Below are positions 36,116 through 49,150 of a stretch of 64,000 nucleotides of DNA, one piece after another. Source of the stretch: Desmodus rotundus (lineage: Eukaryota; Chordata; Mammalia; Chiroptera; Phyllostomidae); contig NC_071388.1 of assembly GCF_022682495.2 (NCBI RefSeq), positions 180,976,528 through 181,040,527 on the forward strand. The letters are read 5' to 3'. Both the position numbers and the translations under genes were made by a program. The first letter of the stretch is position 1; the number at the start of each line of letters is the position of its first letter. The notes under the pieces are model-generated. The model made no database searches. It was not told the origin of the DNA and worked only from the letters and a program-made list of their open reading frames with translations.

Positions 36116-39115
36116 TCTTTCGGTTCCTGCCTATTTGTACTGCTCTCTGTGGCGTATTCCTGTCCAGCCATCCCAAACCTCTGCAGCCCTGCTACACACC
36201 ATTGGGGAAGAGAATGGAGGACAGGTTACCTACAGGTCTTACATGACCTGTAACTCATAAGTCAGTTGAAGTCTTCCAGCCCCCGAAGTCCCAAAGAAGT
36301 TGTCTGGGACTCCTGGTCCATGCCCTGGGGAAATAAAAAGCCCTCTCGCAGATTTACCCCAGTTCTGGGGGTGGGGTGGGACATATTCCCACACTCACTC
36401 TTCCCTCAGACTGTTGCCTCTTCCCATCTGCTGAGTCTTGCACTGATGTGGACACGTAAAAGCAAGCCACTTCCTCAGTGTCTGTGAGTGTGCACCAAGC
36501 AGAGTACACCTTACAGTGGCATCTGAGACCCTCTGCGTCTTTGAGGTGCTTTTGCCCACCCTCCGCCCCACTATGAGTGATTTCTCCCAGGATCTTCCCT
36601 CTACACAGCCCCCAGCCTCCTTTCTGACTCTTCTCTTTCTCTTGTCTCTCCTCCCTTTCTATAGGGGAAAAAATTGAAAACATTTTCTCAGGCAGAGTAG
36701 CTTAACCATGTTGTTGGAATTTGGGCTCCTGACTCCAGCTCTCTAGGCTCTCACCTTATCTCCTTCATCGCTTATCCATTAGCCTTGTTTTCCTGAACTA
36801 ACATGGAATTGCCCTCTCTAAGACACTTGTTAAAAACAAAGAGTCACGTGGCCTCAGTGGTGGCTGCATTTGTGAACTTGACAGAGAAGCTAAATATACC
36901 TCATAATCACAGGGACGCCAGCCTGTTGATGCAATTCAACATTTCGTATAATTAACAAATACATGCTGGTTTGTGAATAGATGGTCTTTAGAAAGAAACA
37001 CAAGAAACTGATAACAGTGGAGACCTCCAAGGAGAACGAAGTAAGTTGGAACAGAGATGAGATAAAGAACCCCTCCTCACCACACACCTTTATTTGTCAC
37101 ATAATTCCTATATTAAAACACATGGACATCATACCTATATAATGTCAATAAGTAAGGTACCGGTAACCTGATCTGCTGGTTACACAGAAGTTATCCTCTC
37201 CGGGGACCTTAAGCCATATGCGTCATGGAAATGGCTGATGTCTAAGCTTGATGGATTTGGCTTAGAGCCCCGTTCTGGAGAATTTGCCATTCACTGTTCA
37301 CGTCAGTTCTTTCCTTTAGGATTTCCGGGTTGCAAAGAGCTGAGCTCCTCAGTGCACAGTCCTTGCACTTGAAGTGTTGAGGCTGCATCATCTGGTTTAG
37401 GATCCCCAACCCTCCTGTAGATGTAACCCAGGAAGCACTTCTTACCTTGACGAATACATAAAATAGTTAACTCTTAAGAGGAAACCAATTTTCAACACAC
37501 TTTACATTTTCAGCGTACGTCTGATGGAGGGTTAAAAAGCACATCCGATGGAACAGGAGTAAGGACAATAACTGCAGTACACTTGAGTGCATTAAGTATG
37601 AATTCATAATTAAATTGTACAAACAAGCAAAAAATCTCATTGGCTACTTTTGGAGAATGCTAAGGCACCAACTATCATTGTGAAAACAGATAAAAAAAAG
37701 GAGAGAAACAAGTATTTATCCTGCCTTATCAATACAAACTTTACTTCATGATAACCCAGATAGTTAATAAGGGAAAGTTTCTCTTTGCAGAAAATTTCCG
37801 GTAAGTAAATGAAGGAGTAATAAAATTTGAATGTCCCCATTTTTCAAACCCTATTGATCTAGGCAGTGATCATCAGTGGCTGCTAATATCATTGAAAAAA
37901 TAGAGATTTCCTTTGTGATTCCTACAAATTTGTTACAAGATATAGAAATCTGAATACACTCAGGTTTGATTTTGTTTCAGAAGGGATATTTACAAGTGCG
38001 CTGTGTTATTACATGTCTGCCAATGAAAGTATGTGAGTACTCCTCCTGAAATAAAAAACAAATCTGAATCCAATCAGATTTCTATATCATAACAAATATA
38101 TAGGAAATATAAAAGAATGGGTTATATAATATCATAGAGATGTAGTCAGCAAAATTCAGACCTTGGGCGACTGTACGAGACAGCCTGGCCTCTTCAACAA
38201 AGGAATTGCCAAGGAGGGGGAAAAAAAAGAGAGATGGAACGGAATCTACACACTAAAACAGATTTAAGACATAATCAACCAGTTACAATAAACCGGCCTT
38301 ATTTAGATGCTGGTTCAAACAAACTTTTAAACAATGTATGGGGAAATTTAATATCTGATAACATTAAAACTATTGTTAACATTTTTAGGTATTAATGTAA
38401 TACTACAGTTAGAGTACCCAAAACTCCTTATCTTTTAGATATATACTGAAATATTTATGGTTGAAATGAAAATAAAAAATACGTGACATCTATGCTTATA
38501 TAGACATAAAAATTGGCGAAAAGGGTATGTAAGGGATTTCTGATGATGCATTGCTTCTAGGAAGGGAGTTAGGAGTCAAGGCGGGAGAAAAACGAACTTT
38601 TGGAGCAATAATTACTTTATACAGGTAATACCAAGTAGGTGGCGGGACATCTGCATCAAAATGGGACCCTCCCCAGCCCCCCCCCCCAAGCCAGAATCTG
38701 GGAGAGTGGAGCGTAGAGACTTTGAGAACTACAAGCCTTGATAACCTGAGCGCCAGCTTTTTAAATAGTTACTACATTGTTTTGGAACTTTGGGATTTGT
38801 AGGGCAAAAGTACTCCCAAATTTAAATTCAAAGCAGAGCCTTTCGGAAAGTCTGAAAAAGGCATTTTGTTTTTAGATTTGCTGACAATGATTTAATCAGC
38901 AGATGTCACTATGTAATACTTGGGAGCATCCCTTCCACGTTGGCTCATTTTTGGAAAAGCAGAGTGTGCTGCTGGCTTTGTAACATAGAAATAGTTATGG
39001 TAATTTTGTATTTTGTTTAATGAAAATAATCTTTCTTTTACTTCCAGTGCATATTAAAAGTTTGTCTTTGATTAAGCATTCTTTGCTTTTGTTTTTGTTT
39101 TTGTTTTCCCTCCAG
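36116..39115 (+). other. End of the 17.6-kb SPATS2L intron
   Basis: Mostly AT-rich and unassigned, with a C run at 38680-38692 and a GTTTTT-type run at 39088-39108 forming the pyrimidine tract of the next acceptor. Confidence 0.5.
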
Positions 39116-39174
39116 CATTATTGACAAGGAAGTTTCATTAATGGCAGAAATGGATAAAGTTAAAGAAGAAGCCA
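39116..39174 (+). CDS. SPATS2L: SPATS2L 59-base coding micro-exon-like exon
   Basis: The exon is 59 bases. The acceptor CCCTCCAG ends at 39115 and a perfect GTAAGT donor starts at 39175. The first base completes Cys, then IIDKEVSLMAEMDKVKEEA follows, and the last base A begins a Met codon completed by the next exon. It extends the coiled-coil-like helix. It sits alone between introns of 17.6 kb and 6.0 kb, and its length is not a multiple of three, so skipping would shift the frame. The polypyrimidine tract upstream is a GTTTTT-type short repeat at about 39088-39108. Confidence 0.95.
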
Positions 39175-41214
39175 GTAAGTAAACACCTGGTTGTTGGATT
39201 AGAGCCTCTCGATCAGAAGCAATCTGTAGGTCAGACGGATAGTGATATGGATGCTGAGAGGGGTCCTTAAATTCACACGGTAACCCTGGCTCACGAGCTC
39301 TGTAACCTTAGGCAGGTAAGTCGCGTAGCCCCTGGAAACCTCAGTAACCGCAGGCGACAGAGGAGAGCAGTAGCACCCACTGAGCACGTGGCAGAATAGG
39401 CACTCAGCAAGCAGTCGGTGTCCGCTGAGCTCTTTGAAGTCCAAAGGGATGTTGGTGGATATAATGGACTACTTATAGTTAGTTGGGCTTAAAATGGCAT
39501 TAAATTTAGTATTAAATTGTAAAACATAACTTTTAAGCCTTCACAACTTACAAATCTTGCTCTACAACTTATACAATCCTTTTCACTTGGTCTTTCTTAG
39601 ATTCAACTAACTCAAGTTCAACAAATTAAATTCCCCTAAAAAAATTAGGCCCATTTAAAACTCACTTAAATTCCTCTTAACATTTGAATAACATTTATAA
39701 GTTTAATAGATCTGATTTTTTTTGAGCACCTCAGATGCCGGACCAGGCAAACTCACAAACCTAATGGGCAAAGTACTCCATGCTTTTAAGCAACTTCTAT
39801 AAGATTAATAATTCAAACTTAGAGATGTACTCAGTGAAGTTTTCTTAGAACACTACAATTCTGTTCACAAGCTTAGTCAAACTCGCTGACACCTGCCAAG
39901 TTGACATGTCAAAAGAAAACGAATTACATGTTTTAAATTGAAATCACAAGTGAGGTGGTTTAATGTACCAAATACTCTCTTTAAATACTGAACACACTCA
40001 GATGATCTCGACGATTGCAAAATTTTTCCTAATGTTAACCCAGTATGTTAACACTCTGGGTTGATTTATTTTATTATCCGTATACTTATTCTAAACCTTG
40101 CCCCTGTTGTGAAGTTACTCAACAGCTAGCAGGGCAGACTGACCATCTCAAATAGGCTGAATTTCATGGATTGAAAATGTCACCCGAGGCAAGACTGCAC
40201 CGTCAGATTCAGTACAAGCCACAAAAGGACGTGCTGGGCGCTGTCTTATTATTCAATCCCGTCTGCTATGTTAATGGGAACCCTAAGACCATATTTTTAA
40301 GTTGAGATATACTTTTACAATTCTTATCTCCTGGGCATTTTAAATGCTTCATCTTGACCGAAATTTTACTTTGGGAATTAGATAAATGGCAGTCTGCAAG
40401 CCCGACCAGGTTTCAGCTTCATCCCTTTCCCTTTAATTGCAGTACATTTCTCTGTACCAGAATGAAGAATCAGACCAAATTCTCCCTTTTTTAAATATCT
40501 TTCTCGCCTGGCCCTTGGCCGTAATTCAGTAATTCCTTTATGGAAAATAGCTATCATTATTTTTGTTACCCAATTTCTCTAAATAACTTTAAACAGCATA
40601 TTAGAATTTAAAACAGAGCAGGTGTTATTAAATAAAACTAAAGTGACCCGGGGTTAAGCTGCAGAATATCTAGGTAGTTACACAATCCCCTCGATTGGGA
40701 CATTGTTTCATTCTTATGAAATGTGTTGGTTTCTTCGATGAAAGTAGGTTTCTGCATGACGGGATTTTTCCTGTTTCTCAGGTAAAGCTTATTTTTCCTT
40801 TCCAGTTTCATGTCTTATTGGTAAAAACACTGAACACCAACACAGACACCAATGTTTTCTCTAGCACCGAAATAGAAAGTTGCTAGCAATCACTTTTTAA
40901 GAGGTTAACAAAAGACCTGCGATTTCACGTGCTCGTTCTTTCTTCTTGGGACACTATTAGATGCCAAGACCCGTGGAATTTGGAGCGTCTCAGGAGAGCG
41001 GCCCCATTTTTACAGCTCATTCAATCAATAAGCATTTACTGCGTGCTTCCTTGTGTGTGAAGCACTGTTAGTGCCAGGGATAAACAGTGAACAGCTACCT
41101 ATGGGAGCACGCAGGCAGCTGCAACAGCTACATTGGTGGACAGGGGTCACCTGACTTCCATCATTGGTGCTGCAGCTCCTGGTTTTAGAGCTACCCAGAG
41201 CCCCGGAGAAGCCA

Positions 41215-41435
41215 GTTCGCACGCACGCATTGGAGGCAAGAAGAATTGAGTTCAAATCCAAGTTCTACCCATCTACTGGCTGTGTGACCTTGAACCATTT
41301 TGTTAATTTCTCAAAGCCTGTGGTTGCATATCAGAAAAGAGGGAATAAGAATAATACCTATCTCAAATAGCTATTGTACAGGTAAAATGAGAAAGTACAT
41401 GCCAGGCACTTAGCACAGTGCCTGACACCGAATGT
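41215..41435 (+). mobile_element. MIR SINE
   Basis: GAGTTCAAATCCAAGTTCTA, TACTGGCTGTGTGACCTTGA, AATAATACCTATCTCAAATA and CACTTAGCACAGTGCCTGAC follow MIR in sense over nearly its full length. Confidence 0.85.
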
Positions 41436-43214
41436 GGGGAAAAAGGGGAAAGCCCTTAGTAAAGAGGTTAGCCCTGCCCTCTCACATGACAGTCAGGAAG
41501 TGGAGGTCACAGGGGTCTGCAGCATCTCTCAGGTGACTACCTGTGTTAACTATTTGTCTTCTCCACAAATAGAAGGAACCACTGACTTCCTCCCCACAAA
41601 GCACTGAATCTTTGCAGCCACCACCTTGAGCTTGCTTATCTGCTGTCTCATGAGCATTTTTCATCTCCTGCATGTGGCACAAACCCTATTTCCTCAATTT
41701 TAACATAGGCCCCTATGTCCCTCATGGCACCTAACACAATGCTGAGAAGACTGTAGGTACCTCATATTTGTTAAACAAATCATTGTACAATGATTAATTC
41801 AGTGCCTGTAGGCTGTCGAATCCAGTATCAGTGAATGTTAATGTAATTGCAAAGAGAAGAAGCATATTCTAGAAGAATGTATCTCACTTTATTAATAATA
41901 TTCAAAGTTAGCCTTTTTTAATGTATGATACTAAACATTGCACATAGTTATTTCATTTAGTTTCACAATAACCCTGCAAGGTTGTCTGCTTGTTACGTTT
42001 GACAGATGCGGAAACCAGGCTTGTTGTAGTGCTGTGTGGTCTCATTGGCCTGCCAACCCAGGGAACTGAAGGCCTGCAGAGGCGTCTTCTTGGAGTGCCA
42101 AGTTTACAAGAGATATGGGAAGAAAGCATTACTTTACATTAATAGGAACACATATTATGAAATAAAATGCAAAATTCACAAGAATGTTTTAAAAATAAAA
42201 TGGATTTCAAAGAATCTTTGTGCTTGAAGAGCTACCTCTGCCCCAGGCCTGAGTCCCCCGAGACTTCAAGCATACCCTCTGCTAAGGAGAACGATTCGAG
42301 AAGCCCTAAAATTTTCCGTGGTTCAAGCAATAAGAGCAAGTTTTCACTGTGGTTCAAAAACTTGAAGGAATTTATAAATCCTTTTGAGAAAATGGCCCTC
42401 AGCATACCAGACACTGTTTTATAAAAGCGCCTCAATGATATTAGTCAAGCCCTGGATGCGGTCACCGTCTAACTGTATGGGGCTGTCCCCTCCGCAGATT
42501 CACGGAAGGGCGATGCTTTCGAACGTACTTACTTTTCTGTTTTAAATTTTAGGATTAGTGATTTTTAGGATCTGGTTCTGGTTTTGCTTTTTGTTTCTGT
42601 GATTAATGTTTTTGAGGTAAAAATGTTGCCTCCCCTCAAAGAATGTTAGCTTTAAGGTCTCAAGTTTTCAGGCTTTTTCATAATGAAAGGCTTTGAAATG
42701 TTCACGAGACTATACGTAAAACTCATCCCAACACTTGCTGATGCAAAATGTTCATTTCCAAGCACATTTGCATGAGTGTCAACTAAGAATGTATTGGTGA
42801 TCTTGCACCTGCATTCCTATTTTAGGGCCCATTTATATCTATTTCTACAGAATCTTTTGTTTGGTGTGAATGCCCGAGTTCTACTTAATCAAAAAGAACA
42901 ATTGCCCACAAATGATCCGTTAAAAAAAGTCGAATCTGTTTAACTGTGTAGTTACTCAGGGTCTTCTGACCCCTGTACTAGCTGCTTGTTAAGTCTGGGC
43001 CTTCAGAATTTTTTTAAATCTTTGCAAGAATAAAGTACTTTGTTTCATCTTCTTACTCACAAGTAATTTTCTCATGCTTCGGACAGTAGTCCCACCCATA
43101 GGTTGAATTATAACGGAAAACAAATAAATAATCAAAGTACAAGTCCTAGATATTCTTAAGAGGCCACTGTAGGAAAGGAACTTCTATCTTTCTCGGCATA
43201 TGCTTTTTATGTAA

Positions 43215-43330
43215 TGGATTGATTCATTCATTCGGTCCTTCATTCGGCAGACACGTGGGGCACCCACTGTGTGCCAGCCCCTCGGTGTTATGGGCACAGA
43301 TAACTGCACACACAGCCTCTCTGGGGTTGA
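43215..43330 (-). mobile_element. L2 3' tail, antisense
   Basis: GATTCATTCATTCGGTCCTT and CACCCACTGTGTGCCAGCCC are the reverse complement of the L2 3' end. Confidence 0.7.
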
Positions 43331-44362
43331 GGATGCCTGCTCCAGAGGCCAGGCGGGTAGCGGTAATCAGCGCTACAGGGCAGGGAGGGACCGAGGCACG
43401 CTGAGCACCATGCTTCATCTAAAAAGGGCAATGAGTTCTCAGGTCAGCCAACTGTTGCCACATGAGAGCGCTCGCCAACGATGGCCAGAAATTCCAGCAT
43501 GTTAAGAAAGCCAGAAATCCAGCTTTCAAATGGACTCTCTAAATTTTTAAATGTGTGCAATTAATTTGAAAAATTACCTTTTAATGTGTGGACCAAACAA
43601 AAAAGTGTTCTGTAGGCAAAAGTGATAGTGGGTCACCTTTTCGTGTCCTCCGGTCTGACTGGGTAACCTGGGACATCACTCAGTAAATACACTGTCTATG
43701 TTCAGATGAAAATTCCTTTCACTTTCATCACTGGGTTGAGTTTTTCACTGGCTCATCTGTATTCTGAAGGATGGCCAGGCACAGAGAAGCCACTGACCAC
43801 TACGTGGTATTTATTGTAAGTGGGAGGCGGGAGAAACCCAGTAAATAAAGCATTATTAGAATAGTTTGGCAGATGATAAAGCCTTATGAGTTATAGATTT
43901 CTTATTTTATTGACCTCTCAGCATTGATACAGAATAAAAAGAAAATGTTTCTCAGTCTGTCTGAAGAATGATTTATGATTCATAGGAACTCTTAATTCTT
44001 GATTGCTTCTGAACTTCTGGGGTTTTTAAGGTGACTGATTTTGATTTTATGAGTTAAGAACTCTTACGATGAGAAACCGCGTTGCTCTGTTCTGTGTGTG
44101 TATGCTGTGAATCAGGTCTAAAGAAGCCATTGACCTTTGTTCGGCCAAGAATGGAATGTGAATTTGAAGTGCATATCATCTTAGTTAGACAGACATCTCC
44201 TTCCTTATAACACAAAACACTTGTCCAAAAAGAAATGAGGGCGTTTCATGCGTGGCTTGAGTTAGAGAGCTACAGGTCTATCTATTGACAGATCAGGTTT
44301 CATACTTAAATCTCGCCCCATAGGTTTGTGTTCATTGTTTCTGAGTTCCGTGATCTTTTGGG

Positions 44363-44363
<1 letters not shown>

Positions 44364-44393
<30 letters not shown>
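44364..44393. repeat. (AC)n microsatellite
   Basis: About 15 perfect AC units. Confidence 0.95.
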
Positions 44394-44395
<2 letters not shown>

Positions 44396-45191
44396 TTAAC
44401 TTGCAGGCTACTACATCCACTTGAACCTCTAGTTCATCTGGCAGGTGTGTGAAATGTGCCGGGCTCCCTGGTGCCTCTGCCGCAGGTGCAGATGCTACGG
44501 AGTGCACACGAGTCCAGTTCGAAAGGGCTTCCACTCCCCCTTGAGATGTTTCTATTGGGGACACATAACAAAGACAGGACACTCTGGTCTGGAACTTTGA
44601 TCTGATTGCAAAATGGAAACATGTCTGCAGAATAGCAAAAGAAGACACATTTTCTTAGCTCACAAAAACCTAATCAAGTAAAACTTTTATGTCATGTTCC
44701 AATAACACGCTAGTTGCCCTCCGTGAGTATGTATGAAAATTCAGACAGTCTGGCACTGTTAGAATTTATTACTACAGCACATACAAGAATGGATTTTGCT
44801 TAATGGACTCCCTGTCTTTGCAGTATCATTCAGATAGGATTTTAATACGTGTCTTTTTTTAGAAATAGCTGTTCTGAGTAATGCATGCATTTAAAAGTCC
44901 AAATTTAAGTACATGAGAGCAGATGCCAAGGAGGAAAATGAAGAAAACTGTGGGTGTACAGTGAATCAGAAGGACCGTGTTTGGCTTTGGGATCAGTGGG
45001 TAAGGAAATATAGAGGCAGGTGGTTGGTCGTGAGCACCGATGGCAAACCCACCTCAACGACCAGCTCGGAAAACACAGGCATGGTCCATCAGAGCGATGG
45101 GTCTGCGGAGGGAGAATGGACTCCAAGAAATTAGGTCATTTAATATGTTTAGATCCCCAGCTCTAATGTTTTATTCCTTCTTATCTGGCAG

Positions 45192-45301
45192 TGGAAATCC
45201 TGACTGCTCGTCAGAAGAAAGCGGAAGAACTGAAGAGACTGACTGATCTAGCCAGTCAGATGGCAGAGATGCAGCTGGCCGAACTCAGGGCAGAAATTAA
45301 G
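45192..45301 (+). CDS. SPATS2L: SPATS2L coding exon (coiled-coil segment)
   Basis: The exon is 110 bases, with acceptor TTATCTGGCAG ending at 45191 and donor GTCAGT at 45302. Two bases complete Met, then 36 codons end exactly at a codon boundary (phase 0). It encodes EILTARQKKAEELKRL followed by a Leu/Met/Glu heptad pattern ending AELRAEIK. The spacing of hydrophobic residues fits a coiled coil, possibly used for self-association. This role is inferred from sequence pattern only. Confidence 0.95.
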
Positions 45302-45764
45302 GTCAGTCCTGAATGATCACAGCCTGAACCCTGAGCCAAAGATCTGATCCCCGTTGTGTTGGTGCGGGACGCATAGAGTGCTGCTCTCTGAGGACCTAAC
45401 ATCACACACCCAGGTGCCTTTCACAAGGTTGAAATAGAGAACAGAATGCTGAAGAACCATCTAATTACTATATTTAAGCATATACTGTGGTTTGAAGGGA
45501 CATAGTAATACAGAGGGAGGGACAGGCTATTTTTCTTAGTCAGTGGGGGCTGACCTAAATAGCATGTACTCAACCATGAATTATAGCTGAGATGGGGGGT
45601 TATTATTTTCACCATATACAATTTATGTGTATGTATATAAACACACCACGTGAACACACACTAAGTATGAACCTGGTGTGACCATTAGGATTCCAATGCA
45701 CTATATGTGGAGATGCCTTTCCTAAATCGTTGTCTAGCTTACTTGCCCTTTTATTAAGGACACC

Positions 45765-46180
45765 ACCCACAAGTACGTATTCATTAAATTTCTTCAGTTG
45801 TAAGCAACAGAAACTGACCCTGGCTAACCTCAAAACACGGAAGACCTGAAAGAATACGAGTGTAGCTCACCATAGCAGAGCGTGGTCTGAAGATTCCGGG
45901 CCATATCTAGGCAGAGGCCAGACACTCTTCAGGGCACCGTCACCATGAGTGACCTCCAGGTGTCATCAGCCTTGGTGCCACCCCCCTTGATTCAAGTCCC
46001 AAAGAGAGAGATTCTGATCGGCCTCCACTTGGGTCACGTCCACCATTTAGCCGAGAGAGGTCTGGATGGACAGACTCCCAAGACTGTGGATCGTTGAAAC
46101 CATGTTGGGGCACAGTTACCAGAAGAAGAAATGGTTACCACAATGGCAAAAACAAGTACCTACAATAAAATAGGAAGTTA
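45765..46180 (+). repeat. Ancient interspersed repeat A, copy 2
   Basis: AGTTGTAAGCAACAGAAACT, ATTCTGATCGGCCTCCACTT, GGGTCACGTCCACC and GTTACCAGAAGAAGAAATGG follow the same order as the copies at 22110 and 54700. Confidence 0.55.
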
Positions 46181-46228
46181 CAGTTTATAAGTTTCCCCTT
46201 AATCTCTTCTTTTTCCCCAGTATGCTGA

Positions 46229-46254
46229 ACACACACACATACACACACACACAC
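46229..46254. repeat. (AC)n microsatellite, interrupted
   Basis: AC repeat with one AT interruption. Confidence 0.9.
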
Positions 46255-47666
46255 CCCCAGCTTCTGACCTACTTCTTGGGAACTAGAGTGCTTTGAGGAC
46301 ACAATCGCCACAGGCTTTGTAAGTAGGATTGTCTGCTCATCTGGACATCAAACTGGTTGGTTATGGTAGAAAGTGTCACATGACTTTCCAGTCCCCTCCA
46401 TTTGGTTAGGCATGAAAAGCAACAGGAAATAGGCTCCCCCACCCCCATCCCGAGGGTCCTGGGGGCTCTAGAGGTCTTTTCATTCTCACCTTCTCTCCTG
46501 GCCTTTGGTGCTTCCCACCCTAACACCAAAGTCAGAGCAGATCTCAGCTTCCCCTGTGTGGCCAGCCCTTCCCCTCAGAATAAAATCCACAACTGGACTC
46601 CATATACATTCCAACTTCTCTCTCCCTCTTATTAGAACATGAAGTGAGGAATACAAAGTTGCCATCTTCCTGATGTGTTGCAATTTATTCATCTAAGTTT
46701 CATGTCTGCCTATCAAACTCCCAGTGAACATAAAGTGGTTAATAATACAAGCTTTGGGGTGAAAGGGTCTTGCTCCTGCAACCTTGAATAACTTACATAT
46801 TCTTAAAACCTCAATTCTCCCTCTCTAAAATAGAGAAAATAATAGTGCTGATTTTCATAGATCAGATGAAAATGATATTATCTGTTACTGATTTGGCCCA
46901 CTTTTTAATGTTTCAGCCCAAATGCTTCCCTTACATAACTCCCCACACCCCCCAGTGGGAAATAATTTCGTCCTCTTCTATATTCCTGAAGTACCTACCA
47001 CATTCTACCCTATATTGTATTTAGTGGTATCTGTTTCCCTTGCCATGTGGTAAAATCAAGGAGGAACTGAGTCATAGTTATTTCTCTGTTTCTCACTCTG
47101 TCATCTACACATAAATCTTTATTTCAAATGCATTGAAAAATAATCTCCCACTTTCTTTAACAGCACTTGGAATTCTACCAAGAAAACGTTTTCTAGTTAC
47201 TGAAGGCTGTTTGGACTTCCTGGTTCCCTATTAAAATAGAGAGGGCTGTCTAGGGAAGGATGACATGTTTTCTCTTGAGAAGTAATAATCCCTGAGCAAG
47301 CCATCGACCAAATTAGGAAGACGGTCTGAATGCAGCCCCAAAATGTACAACCGGACATGAAATGCTAGAAGGAAGGCAAGGGGTGATAGAGTCCAGACAC
47401 ACGTTTTGCCTGTATCACAGGTTTGTCTGAGCCCCGGCAGGGGGAAGACAGGCCCCACACATTCTCCTAGGACGAGAAAGTGATCGTGTTTCAGGCAGGT
47501 CAAAACCAAGTCCGATTCGATGGATCCTCACAGTGACAGAGCTGGCAGAGTCCCCTACCTGGTTAACGCCATCAGCGGTGGCAGAAGGGCAGAGTGATCG
47601 CGTCTGCGGTGTGCCTCGGTCACTTCTGCCGTTGTGGAGCTCCGGGTTTACTTCCCTCTCTTCCAG

Positions 47667-47769
47667 CACTTTGTCAGCGAGCGTAAATATGACGAAGAGC
47701 TCGGGAAAGCTGCCCGATTCTCCTGTGACATTGAACAGCTGAAGTCCCAAATCCTGCTCTGCGGAGAAA
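47667..47769 (+). CDS. SPATS2L: SPATS2L coding exon (end of helical core)
   Basis: The exon is 103 bases, with acceptor CCTCTCTTCCAG ending at 47666 and donor GTGAGT at 47770. It starts in phase 0 and ends one base into an Ile codon. It encodes HFVSERKYDEELGKAARFSC, then DIEQLKSQILLCGE, closing the conserved helical core. A 197-residue open frame on the opposite strand (47415-48008) covers this exon but has no independent support and is treated as a shadow. Confidence 0.95.
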
Positions 47770-48551
47770 GTGAGTTTTGCATGCTTGCTAAATAATTCCG
47801 GATGAGTAAGCCTGGCGCTGTGTGCAGTTGATATGGGAAATGTCAGGCGTGCAGTCCCCCGGGGGGCTACAGTGGATCTAACAAGGTTTAATGATCTGGG
47901 GTCATGACACAAGTCACTAGAAATGTCAAGATTTGAACTTAGACTCTTCAAATGCCACTGCCCATCCGTAAATCCTGAGGATTTATTAAGCAGAGCAGAG
48001 TAGGTCAACTATCTTATACCTTTTGCAAAATTTTCTTAAACACTGCCAGATAAACCGCCTCTTATTTCAAATCGCCTGCATCTACAGTAGAGGCCTTTAC
48101 ACTGAGAATGAGTCTTTCTAGTAAGTCTGGGAACCAGCGGCTGCAGTTGCAAAGGGCACAGCTGCTGGGTGGGTGCCGCTCAGCAGTGCCCGGGCCCCTC
48201 CCTCGGTTCCCTGCCGAGTGACGTCTGCAGGTAATGAAAGACTTCACTTCAGCCATTAGCTTTAGTCTTGTTCGCTTTAAGCCTTAATTAGAGCAGTTAA
48301 TGTGCAAAAAACCTGGCTGATACTTACCCCTCTGCTCTAGCCCACCCACCGGGGGAGGCAGAAATGAATACTGAAGTGGCTTTAAGGACAGCCACAAGGA
48401 GGAAAGGACTAGTGAGGGACACTGAATATCCACAGCTTCCCAGTCAGCTGAAAATTAAGATATGGTGACACATTTTTTAGTTGTTGTTAAGTAGAAATTG
48501 CTTTTCTTTCTGAGTGTAGAAAATATAAACCTGATCTAAAAGTTACAGAAC

Positions 48552-48793
48552 TTTTAGAACTGGCCAGGTAGCTGGGTTGGTTGGAGCGTCGTGCGGTACA
48601 CCGAAAGGTTGCCGGTTCAGGCCCCAGTTGGAGCACATGCAGGAGGCAACCAATCCATGCTTCTGCCCCACATCGATATCTCTCTCTCTGTCTCTTTCTC
48701 TCTCTTCCCCCCTGCCCTGCCCTGCCCCATCCTCTTTCTAAGATCAACAGATAGTATCTTCGGGTGAGGATTTTTTTAAATAATAATAAAGAT
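48552..48793 (+). mobile_element. VES SINE with target-site duplication
   Basis: It has ACTGGCCAGGTAGCTGGGTTGG at the head, GCCGGTTCAGGCCCC at the B-box position, CATGCAGGAGGCAACCAATC and a CTCTCTCTCTGTCTC tail. AAAAGTTACAGAAC (48538-48551) and AAAAGTTTCAGAAC (48794-48807) flank it, 13 of 14 identical. Confidence 0.9.
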
Positions 48794-48879
48794 AAAAGTT
48801 TCAGAACTACACTAGAGCATGACATGACTTTGGTGGATCCTTCACACGTGTTATGCACATTCAGTCTATTGTGTAAATT

Positions 48880-49150
48880 ATATCAACATATTACACGTAT
48901 TATACTACATGTTCTAATTTGCTATACCATACTGCATACATCTATAGTAATAGAATTTGCTTTTATCATTTCACAATACATGGTTGACAATTTTCCATGC
49001 CAATAAAATTAGCCCATAGTTTATTTAAATAAAATTAACACAACCATTCCCCTGATTATGGACATGTAGGTTGCTTCCAGCTTTTACGTTAAAATAACCA
49101 CTGCAGTGAACACGCTTGTTCACATATCTTCGGCAATTATCTAATTTTAA
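48880..49150 (-). mobile_element. Old L1-like 3'-region fragment, antisense
   Basis: CATTCCCCTGATTATGGACA, TGTAGGTTGCTTCCAGCTTT and CACTGCAGTGAACACGCTTG follow the antisense pattern of ancient L1 3' regions, like the fragment at 13741-14165. Confidence 0.6.

Larger units (their letters stand above)
39175..45191 (+). other. SPATS2L intron, 6.0 kb
   Basis: It holds a weak sense MIR at about 39255-39425, an antisense L2 tail at 41020-41130 (AATAAGCATTTACTGCGTGC), a sense MIR at 41215-41435, an L2-like tail at 41690-41785, an antisense MIR-like fragment at 41955-42025, an antisense L2 tail at 43215-43330 and an AC repeat at 44364-44393. The remainder is unassigned. Confidence 0.6.
45302..47666 (+). 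other. SPATS2L intron, 2.4 kb
   Basis: It holds copy 2 of unassigned repeat A (45765-46180), an AC repeat (46229-46254), a MIR-like stretch (about 46740-46890) and an L2-like stretch (about 46920-47060). Confidence 0.55.

Noticed and set aside
42167..42424. 85-codon frame with an acceptor-like CTGCCCCAG in front, considered as an alternative SPATS2L exon
   Set aside because: No good donor in frame, it ends at a stop, and it matches nothing known in the family.
47415..48008. 197-codon open frame on the minus strand, the longest outside repeats
   Set aside because: It lies antisense over an SPATS2L coding exon, whose codon bias keeps the reverse frame open. No protein resemblance or splice support.
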